The notes under the pieces: model-generated
The model's database searches: none
What the model was told of the DNA's origin: nothing
The model's input: the letters and a program-made list of their open reading frames with translations, nothing else
Position numbers and translations under genes: made by a program
Shown here: positions 50,301 through 62,300 of the stretch, one piece after another
Layout of the letters: each line of letters opens with the position of its first letter
Numbering within the stretch: the stretch's first letter is position 1
NCBI GenBank assembly: GCA_021292105.1
Contig: CM037862.1
Location: 5,994,765-6,058,764 of the forward strand
Length of the DNA stretch: 64,000 bases
Direction: 5' to 3'
Origin: Anadara kagoshimensis
Lineage: Eukaryota; Mollusca; Bivalvia; Arcoida; Arcidae

Positions 50301-53300
50301 GTGTGTAGCTGTGTTCTACTTACCATTATCATAACCTAACACATAATGTACTGGCTGTGTAGCTGTGTTCTACTTACCATTATCATAACCTAATACATAA
50401 TGTACTGGTTGTGTAGCTGTGTTCTACTTACCATTATCATAACCTAACACATAATGTACTGGCTGTGTAGCGTGTTCTACTTACCATTATCATAACTATA
50501 CATAATGTACTGATGTGTAGCTGTGTTCTACTTACCATTGTCATAACCTAACACATAATGTACTGGCTGTGTAGCTGTGTTCTACTTACCATTATCATAA
50601 CCTAATACATAATGTACTGGCTGTGTAGCTGTGTTCTACTTACCATTATCATAACCTAACACATAATGTACTGGCTGTGTAGCTGTGTTCTACTTACCAT
50701 TATCATAACCTAACATAATGTACTGGTTGTGTAGCTGTGTTCTACTTACCATTATCATAACCTAACACATAATGTACTGGCTGTGTAGCTGTGTTCTACT
50801 TACCATTATCATAACCTAACACATAATGTACTGGTTGTGTAGCCGTGTTCTACTTACCATTATCATAACCTAACACATAATGTACTGGTTGTGTAGCGTG
50901 TTCTACTTACCATTATCATAACCTAACACATAATGTACTGGTTGTGTAGCTGTGTTCTACTTACCATTATCTTAACCTAATACATAATGTACTGGTTGTG
51001 TAGCTGTGTTCTACTTACCATTATCATAACCTAATACATAATGTACTGGTTGTGTAGCTGTGTTCTACTTACCATTGTCATAACCTAACACATAATGTAC
51101 TGGTTGTGTAGCTGTGTTCTACTTACCATTATCATAACCTAACATAATGTACTGGTTGTGTAGCTGTGTTCTACTTACCATTATCATAACCTAACACATA
51201 ATGTACTGGTTGTGTAGCTGTGTTCTACTTACCATTATCATACCTAATACATAATGTACTGGTTGTGTAGCTGTGTTCTACTTACCATTATCATAACCTA
51301 ACACATAATGTACTGGCTGTGTAGCGTGTTCTACTTACCATTATCATAACCTAATACATAATGTACTGGTTGTGTAGCGTGTTCTACTTACCATTATCAT
51401 AACCTAACACATAATGTACTGGCTGTGTAGCGTGTTCTACTTACCATTGTCATAACCTAATACATAATGTACTGGTTGTGTAGCGTGTTCTACTTACCAT
51501 TATCATAACCTAATACATAATGTACTGGTTGTGTAGCTGTCGTATTCTACTTACCATTATCATAACCTAACACATAATGTACTGGCTGTGTAGCCGTGTT
51601 CTACTTACCATTGTCATAACCTAATACATAATGTACTGGCTGTGTAGCTGTGTTCTACTTACCATTATCATAACCTAACACATAATGTACTGGCTGTGTA
51701 GCTGTGTTCTACTTACCATTATCATAACCTAATACATAATGTACTGGCTGTGTAGCTGTGTTCTACTTACCATTATCATAACCTAATACATAATGTACTG
51801 GCTGTGTAGATGTGTTCTACTTACCATTATCATAACCTAACACATAATGTACTGGCTGTGTAGCTATGTTCTACTTACCATTGTCATAACCTAATACATA
51901 ATGTACTGGCTGTGTAGCTGTGTTCTACTTACCATTATCATAACCTAACACATAATGTACTGGCTGTGTAGCTATGTTCTACTTACCATTGTCATAACCT
52001 AACACATAATGTACTGGTTGTGTAGCTATGTTCTACTTACCATTATCATAACCTAACACATAATGTACTGGCTGTGTAGCTGTGTTCTACTTACATTATC
52101 ATAACCTAATACATAATGTACTGGCTGTGTAGCTGTGTTCTACTTACCATTATCATAACCTAATACATAATGTACTGCTGTGTAGCTGTGTTCTACTTAC
52201 CATTATCATAACCTAATACATAATGTACTGGCTGTGTAGCTGTGTTCTACTTACCATTATCATAACCTAACACATAATGTACTGGCTGTGTAGCTGTGTT
52301 CTACTTACCATTATCATAACCTAATACATAATGTACTGGCTGTGTAGCGTGTTCTACTTACCATTATCATAACCTAACACATAATGTACTGGCTGTGTAG
52401 CTGTGTTCTACTTACCATTATCATAACCTAACACATAATGTACTGGCTGTGTAGCGTGTTCTACTTACCATTATCATAACCTAATACATAATGTACTGGT
52501 TGTGTAGCTGTGTTCTACTTACCATTATCATAACCTATACATAATGTACTGGCTGTGTAGCGTGTTCTACTTACCATTATCATAACCTAATACATAATGT
52601 ACTGGTTGTGTAGCTGTGTTCTACTTACCATTATCATAACCTAATACATAATGTCCTGGCTGTGTAGCTGTGTTCTACTTACCATTATCATAACCTAATA
52701 CATAATGTACTGGCTGTGTAGCTGTGTTCTACTTACCATTATCATAACCTAATACATAATGTAGTGGTTGTGTAGCCGTGTTCTACTTACCATTATCATA
52801 ACCTAACACATAATGTACTGGCTGTGTAGCTGTGTTCTACTTACCATTATCATAACCTAACACATAATGTACTGGTTGTGTAGCTGTGTTCTACTTACCA
52901 TTATCATAACCTAATACATAATGTACTGGCTGTGTAGCTGTGTTCTACTTACCATTATCATAACCTAACACATAATGTACTGGCTGTGTAGCTGTGTTCT
53001 ACTTACCATTATCATAACCTAATACATAATGTACTGGCTGTGTAGCTGTGTTCTACTAACCATTATCATAACCTAACACATAATGTACTGGCTGTGTAGC
53101 TGTGTTCTACTTACCATTATCATAACCTAATACATAATGTACTGGTTGTGTAGCTGTGTTCTACTTACCATTATCATAACCTAATACATAATGTACTGGC
53201 TGTGTAGCTGTGTTCTACTTACCATTATCATAACCTAATACATAATGTACTGGCTGTGTAGCTGTGTTCTACTTACCATTATCATAACCTAACACATAAT

Positions 53301-56300
53301 GTACTGGTTGTGTAGCTGTGTTCTACTTACCATTATCATAACCTAATACATAATGTACTGGCTGTGTAGCTGTGTTCTACTTACCATTATCATAACCTAA
53401 CACATAATGTACTGGTTGTGTAGCTGTGTTCTACTTACCATTATCATAACCTAACACATAATGTACTGGTTGTGTAGCTGTGTTCTACTTACCATTATCA
53501 TAACCTAACACATAATGTACTGGCTGTGTAGCTGTGTTCTACTTACCATTATCATAACCTAACACATGTACTGGTTGTGTAGCTGTGTTCTACTTACCAT
53601 TATCATAACCTAATACATAATGTACTGGCTGTGTAGCTGTGTTCTACTTACCATTATCATAACCTAACACATAATGTACTGGTTGTGTAGCTGTGTTCTA
53701 CTTACCATTATCATAACCTAATACATAATGTACTGGCTGTGTAGCTGTGTTCTACTTACCATTATCATAACCTAATACATAATGTACTGGTTGTGTAGCT
53801 GTGTTCTACTTACCGTTATCATAACCTAATACATAATGTACTGGTTGTGTAGCTGTGTTCTACTTACCATTGTCATAACCTAACACATAATGTACTGGCT
53901 GTGTAGCTGTGTTCTACTTACCATTATCATAACCTAACACATAATGTACTGGCTGTGTAGCTGTGTTCTACTTACCATTATCATAACCTAACACATAATG
54001 TACTGGTTGTGTAGCCGTGTTTTACTTACCATTATCATAACCTAACACATAATGTACTGGCTGTGTAGCTGTGTTCTACTTACCATTATCATAACCTAAT
54101 ACATAATGTACTGGTTGTGTAGCTGTGTTCTACTTACCATTGTCATAACCTAACACATAATGTACTGGCTGTGTAGCTGTGTTCTACTTACCATTATCAT
54201 AACCTAAACATAATGTACTGGTTGTGTAGCTGTGTTCTACTTACCATTATCATAACCTAACACATAATGTACTGGTTGTGTAGCTGTGTTCTACTTACCA
54301 TTATCATAACCTAATACATAATGTACTGGCTGTGTAGCTGTGTTCTACTTACCATTATCATAACCTAATACATAATGTACTGGCTGTGTAGCTGTGTTCT
54401 ACTTACCATTATCATAACCTAACACATAATGTACTGGCTGTGTAGCTGTGTTCTACTTACCATTATCATAACCTAATACATAATGTACTGGTTGTGTAGC
54501 TGTGTTCTACTTACCATTATCATAACCTAACACATAATGTACTGGCTGTGTAGCTGTGTTCTACTTACCATTATCATAACCTAACACATAATGTACTGGT
54601 TGTGTAGCTGTGTTCTACTTACCATTATCATAACCTAATACATAATGTACTGGCTGTGTAGCTGTGTTCTACTTACCATTATCATAACCTATACATAATG
54701 TACTGGTTGTGTAGCGTGTTTTACTTACCATTATCATAACCTAACACATAATGTACTGGCTGTGTAGCTGTGTTCTACTTACCATTGTCATAACCTAACA
54801 CATAATGTACTGTTGTGTAGCTGTGTTCTACTTACCATTATCATAACCTAACACATAATGTACTGGTTGTGTAGCTGTGTTCTACTTACCATTATCATAA
54901 CCTAACACATAATGTACTGGTTGTGTAGCTGTGTTCTACTTACCATTATCATAACCTAACACATAATGTACTGGTTGTGTAGCTGTGTTCTACTTACCAT
55001 TATCATAACCTAACACATAATGTACTGGTTGTGTAGCTGTGTTCTACTTACCATCATAACCTAATACATAATGTACTGGCTGTGTAGCTGTGTTCTACTT
55101 ACCATTATCATAACCTAACACATAATGTACTGGTTGTGTAGCCGTTCTACTTACCATTATCATAACCTAACACATAATGTACTGGTTGTGTAGCTGTGTT
55201 CTACTTACCATTATCATAACCTAACACATAATGTACTGGTTGTGTAGCTGTGTTCTACTTACCATTATCATAACCTAACACATAATGTACTGGTTGTGTA
55301 GCTGTGTTCTACTTACCATTATCATAACCTAACACATAATGTACTGGCTGTGTAGCTGTGTTCTACTTACCATTATCATAACCTAACACATAATGTACTG
55401 GCTGTGTAGCTGTGTTCTACTTACCATTATCATAACCTAACACATAATGTACTGGCTGTGTAGCCGTGTTCTACTTACCATTATCATAACCTAACACATA
55501 ATGTACTGGCTGTGTAGCTGTGTTCTACTTACCATTATCATAACCTAACACATAATGTACTGGTTGTGTAGCCGTGTCTACTTACCATTATCATAACCTA
55601 ACACATAATGTACTGGCTGTGTAGCTGTGTTCTACTTACCATTATCATAACCTAACACATAATGTACTGGTTGTGTAGCTGTGTTCTACTTACCATTATC
55701 ATAACCTAACACATAATGTACTGGTTGTGTAGCTGTGTTCTACTTACCATTATCATAACCTAATACATAATGTACTGGCTGTGTAGCTGTGTTCTACTTA
55801 CCATTATCATAACCTAACACATAATGTACTGGTTGTGTAGCTGTGTTCTACTTACCATTATCATAACCTAACACATAATGTACTGGCTGTGTAGCTGTGT
55901 TCTACTTACCATTATCATAACCTAACACATAATGTACTGGTTGTGTAGCTGTGTTCTACTTACCATTATCATAACCTAACACATAATGTACTGGCTGTGT
56001 AGCTGTGTTCTACTTACCATTATCATAACCTAACACATAATGTACTGGTTGTGTAGCTGTGTTCTACTTACCATTATCATAACCTAACACATAATGTACT
56101 GGCTGTGTAGCTGTGTTCTACTTACCATTATCATAACCTAACACATAATGTACTGGTTGTGTAGCTGTGTTCTACTTACCATTATCATAACCTAACACAT
56201 AATGTACTGGCTGTGTAGCTGTGTTCTACTTACCATTATCATAACCTAACACATAATGTACTGGTTGTGTAGCTGTGTTCTACTTACCATTATCATAACC

Positions 56301-59300
56301 TAACACATAATGTACTGGTTGTGTAGCTGTGTTCTACTTACCATTATCATAACCTAACACATAATGTACTGGTTGTGTAGCTGTGTTCTACTTACCATTA
56401 TCATAACCTAATACATAATGTACTGGTTGTGTAGCTGTGTTCTACTTACCATTGTCATAACCTAATACATAATGTACTGGTTGTGTAGCTGTGTTTCTAC
56501 TTACCATTATCATAACCTAATACATAATGTACTGGCTGTGTAGCTGTGTTCTACTTACCATTATCATAACCTAATACATAATGTACTGGTTGTGTAGCCG
56601 TGTTTACTTACCATTATCATAACCTAATACATAATGTACTGGTTGTGTAGCTGTGTTCTACTTACCATTGTCATAACCTAATACATAATGTACTGGTTGT
56701 GTAGCTGTGTTCTACTTACCATTATCATAACCTAACACATAATGTACTGGTTGTGTAGCTGTGTTCTACTTACCATTATCATAACCTAATACATAATGTA
56801 CTGTTGTGTAGCTGTGTTCTACTTACCATTATCATAACCCTAATACTAATGTACTGGTGTGTAGCTGTGTTCTACTTACCATTATCATAACCTAACACAT
56901 AATGTACTGGTTGTGTAGCTGTTCTATTTACATTACCATAACCTAATACATAATGTACTGGCTGTGTAGTGTTCTACTTACCATTGTCATAACCTAACAC
57001 ATAATGTACTGGCTGTGTAGCGTTCTACTTACCATTATCATAACCTAACACTAATGTACTGGCTGTGTAGCCGTGTTCTACTTACCATTGTCATAACCTA
57101 ACACATAATGTACTGGTTGTGTAGCTGTGTTCTACTTACCATTATCATAACCTAATACATAATGTACTGGCTGTGTAGCTGTGTTCTACTTACCATTATC
57201 ATAACCTAAACATAATGTACTGGTTGTGTAGCTGTGTTCTACTTACCATTATCATAACCTAATACATAATGTACTGGTTGTGTAGCTGTGTTCTACTTAC
57301 CATTATCATAACCTAATACATAATGTACTGGTTGTGTAGCTGTGTTCTACTTACCATTATCATAACCTAATACATAATGTACTGGCTGTGTAGCTGTGTT
57401 CTACTTACCATTATCATAACCTAATACATAATGTACTGGCTGTGTAGCTGTGTTCTACTTACCATTATCATAACCTAATACATAATGTACTGGCTGTGTA
57501 GCTGTGTTCTACTTACCATTATCATAACCAATAATACTGGCTGTGTAGCTGTGTTCTACTTACCATTATCATAACCTAACACATAATTACTGGTTGTGTA
57601 GCTGTGTTCTACTTACCATTATCATAACCTAATACATAATGTACTGGTTGTGTAGCTGTGTTCTACTTACCATTATCATAACCTAACACATAATGTACTG
57701 GTTGTGTAGCTGTGTTTCTACTTACCATTATCATAACCTAATACATAATGTACTGGCTGTGTAGCTGTGTTCTACTTACCATTATCATAACCTAATACAT
57801 AATGTACTGGTTGTGTAGCTGTGTTCTACTTACCATTATCATAACCTAACACATAATGTACTGGCTGTGTAGCTGTGTTCTACTTACCATTATCATAACC
57901 TAACACATAATGTACTGGCTGTGTAGCTGTGTTCTACTTACCATTATCATAACCTAACACATAATGTACTGGCTGTGTAGCTGTGTTCTACTTACCATTA
58001 TCATAACCTAACACATAATGTACTGGCTGTGTAGCTGTGTTCTACTTACCATTATCATAACCTAACACATAATGTACTGGTTGTGTAGCTGTGTTCTACT
58101 TACCATTATCATAACCTAACACATAATGTACTGGCTGTGTAGCTGTGTTCTACTTACCATTATCATAACCTAACACATAATGTACTGGCTGTGTAGCTGT
58201 GTTCTACTTACCATTATCATAACCTAATACATAATGTACTGGCTGTGTAGCTGTGTTTACTTACCATTATCATAACCTAATACATAATGTACTGGCTGTG
58301 TAGCTGTGTTCTACTTACCATTATCATAACCTAATACATAATGTACTGGTTGTGTAGCTGTGTTCTACTTACCATTATCATAACCTAATACATAATGTAC
58401 TGGCTGTGTAGCTGTGTTCTACTTACCATTATCATAACCTAATACATAATGTACTGGTTGTGTAGCTGTGTTCTACTTACCATTATCATAACCTAACACA
58501 TAATGTACTGGCTGTGTAGCTGTGTTCTACTTACCATTATCATAACCTAACACATAATGTACTGGTTGTGTAGCTGTGTTCTACTTACCATTATCATAAC
58601 CTAACACATAATGTACTGGTTGTGTAGCCGTGTTTTACTTACCATTATCATAACCTAATACATAATGTACTGGCTGTGTAGCTGTGTTCTACTTACCATT
58701 GTCATAACCTAATACATAATGTACTGGTTGTGTAGCCGTGTTTTACTTACCATTATCATAACCTAACACATAATGTACTGGTTGTGTGCTGTGTTCTACT
58801 TACCATTATCATAACCTAATACATAATGTACTGGTTGTGTAGCTGTGTTCTACTTACCATTATCATAACCTAATACATAATGTACTGGTTGTGTAGCCGT
58901 GTTCTACTTACCATTATCATAACCTAACACATAATGTACTGGTTGTGTAGCTGTGTTCTACTTACCATTATCATAACCTAATACATAATGTACTGGTTGT
59001 GTAGCTGTGTTCTACTTACCATTATCATAACCTAATACATAATGTACTGGTTGTGTAGCCGTGTTCTACTTACCATTATCATAACCTAATACATAATGTA
59101 CTGGCTGTGTAGCTGTGTTCTACTTACCATTATCATAACCTAACACATAATGTACTGGCTGTGTAGCTGTGTTCTACTTACCATTATCATAACCTAACAC
59201 ATAATGTACTGGTTGTGTAGCTGTGTTCTACTTACCATTGTCATAATCTAATACATAATGTACTGGTTGTGTAGCTGTGTTCTACTTACCATTATCATAA

Positions 59301-62300
59301 CCTAACACATAATGTACTGGCTGTGTAGCAGTATTCTACTTACCATTATCATAACCTAATACATAATGTACTGGCTGTGTAGCTGTGTTCTACTTACCAT
59401 TATCATAACCTAACACATAATGTACTGGTTGTGTAGCCGTGTTTTACTTACCATTATCATAACCTAACACATAATGTACTGGTTGTGTAGCCGTGTTCTA
59501 CTTACCATTATCATAACCTAACACATAATGTACTGGCTGTGTAGCTGTGTTCTACTTACCATTATCATAACCTAACACATAATGTACTGGTTGTGTAGCT
59601 GTGTTCTACTTACCATTGTCATAACCTAATACATAATGTACTGGTTGTGTAGCTGTGTTCTACTTACCATTATCATAACCTAACACATAATGTACTGGTT
59701 GTGTAGCTGTGTTCTACTTACCATTATCATAACCTAACACATAATGTACTGGTTGTGTAGCTGTGTTCTACTTACCATTATCATAACCTAATACATAATG
59801 TACTGGTTGTGTAGCCGTGTTCTACTTACCATTATCATAACCTAACACATAATGTACTGGTTGTGTAGCTGTGTTCTACTTACCATTATCATAACCTAAT
59901 ACATAATGTACTGGCTGTGTAGCCGTATTCTACTTACCATTATCATAACCTAATACATAATGTACTGGTTGTGTAGCTGTGTTCTACTTACCATTATCAT
60001 AACCTAACACATAATGTATGGTTGTGTAGCTGTGTTCTACTTACCATTATCATAACCTAACACATAATGTACTGGTTGTGTAGCTGTGTTTCTACTTACC
60101 ATTGTCATAACCTAATACATAATGTACTGGTTGTGTAGCTGTGTTCTACTTACCATTATCATAACCTAACACATAATGTACTGGTTGTGTAGCTGTGTTC
60201 TACTTACCATTATCATAACCTAACACATAATGTACTGGCTGTGTAGCTGTGTTCTACTTACCATTATCATAACCTAATACATAATGTACTGGTTGTGTAG
60301 CTGTGTTCTACTTACCATTATCATAACCTAATACATAATGTACTGGTTGTGTAGCTGTGTTCTACTTACCATTATCATAACCTAACACATAATGTACTGG
60401 TTGTGTAGCTGTGTTCTACTTACCATTATCATAACCTAACACATAATGTACTGGCTGTGTAGCCGTATTCTACTTACCATTATCATAACCTAACACATAA
60501 TGTACTGGCTGTGTAGCCGTATTCTACTTACCATTATCATAACCTAACACATAATGTACTGGCTGTGTAGCTGTGTTCTACTTACCATTATCATAACCTA
60601 ACACATAATGTACTGGTTGTGTAGCTGTGTTCTACTTACCATTATCATAACCTAACACATAATGTACTGGTTGTGTAGCTGTGTTCTACTTACCATTATC
60701 ATAACCTAACACATAATGTACTGGCTGTGTAGCTGTGTTCTACTTACCATTATCATAACCTAATACATAATGTACTGGTTGTGTAGCTGTGTTCTACTTA
60801 CCATTATCATAACCTAACACATAATGTACTGGTTGTGTAGCTGTGTTCTACTTACCATTATCATAACCTAATACATAATGTACTGGTTGTGTAGCCGTGT
60901 TTTACTTACCATTATCATAACCTAACACATAATGTACTGGTTGTGTAGCTGTGTTCTACTTACCATTATCATAACCTAATACATAATGTACTGGTTGTGT
61001 AGCTGTGTTCTACTTACCATTGTCATAACCTAATACATAATGTACTGGCTGTGTAGCTGTGTTCTACTTACCATTATCATAACCTAACACATAATGTACT
61101 GGCTGTGTAGCTGTGTTCTACTTACCATTATCATAACCTAATACATAATGTACTGGCTGTGTAGCCGTGTTCTACTTACCATTGTCATAACCTAATACAT
61201 AATGTACTGGTTGTGTAGCCGTGTTTTACTTACCATTATCATAACCTAACACATAATGTACTGGCTGTGTAGCTGTGTTCTACTTACCATTATCATAACC
61301 TAATACTAATGTACTGGTTGTGTAGCTGTGTTCTACTTACCATTATCATAACCTAATACATAATGTACTGGTTGTGTAGCTGTGTTCTACTTACCATTAT
61401 CATAACCTAATACATAATGTACTGGCTGTGTAGCTGTGTTCTACTTACCATTATCATAACCTAATACATAATGTACTGGTTGTGTAGCTGTGTTCTACTT
61501 ACCATTATCATAACCTAACACATAATGTACTGGCTGTGTAGCTGTGTTCTACTTACCATTATCATAACCTAACACATAATGTACTGGCTGTGTAGCTGTG
61601 TTCTACTTACCATTATCATAACCTAATACATAATGTACTGGTTGTGTAGCCGTGTTCTACTTACCTTGTCATAACCTAATACATAATGTACTGGTTGTGT
61701 AGCTGTGTTACTTACCATTATCATAACCTAATACATAATGTACTGGTTGTGTAGCTGTGTTTTACTTACCATTATCTAACCTAATACATAATGTACTGGT
61801 TGTGTAGCTGTGTTCTACTTACCATTATCATAACCTAACACATAATGTACTGGCTGTGTAGCTGTGTTCTACTTACCATTGTCATAACCTAACATAATGT
61901 ACTGGCTGTGTAGCCGTATTCTACTACCATTATCATAACCTAAACACATAATGTACTGGCTGTGTAGCCGTGTTCTTACCATTGTCATAACCTAATACAT
62001 AATGTACTGGATGTGTAGCTGTGTTCTACTTACCATTATCATAACCTAATACATAATGTACTGGCTGTGTAGCTGTGTTCTACTTACCATTATCATAACC
62101 TAACACATAATGTACTGGTTGTGTAGCTGTGTTCTACTTACCATTATCATAACCTAACACATAATGTACTGGCTGTGTAGCTGTGTTCTACTTACCATTA
62201 TCATAACCTAATACATAATGTACTGGTTGTGTAGCTGTGTTTACTTACCATTATCATAACCTAACACATAATGTACTGGCTGTGTAGCTGTGTTCTACTT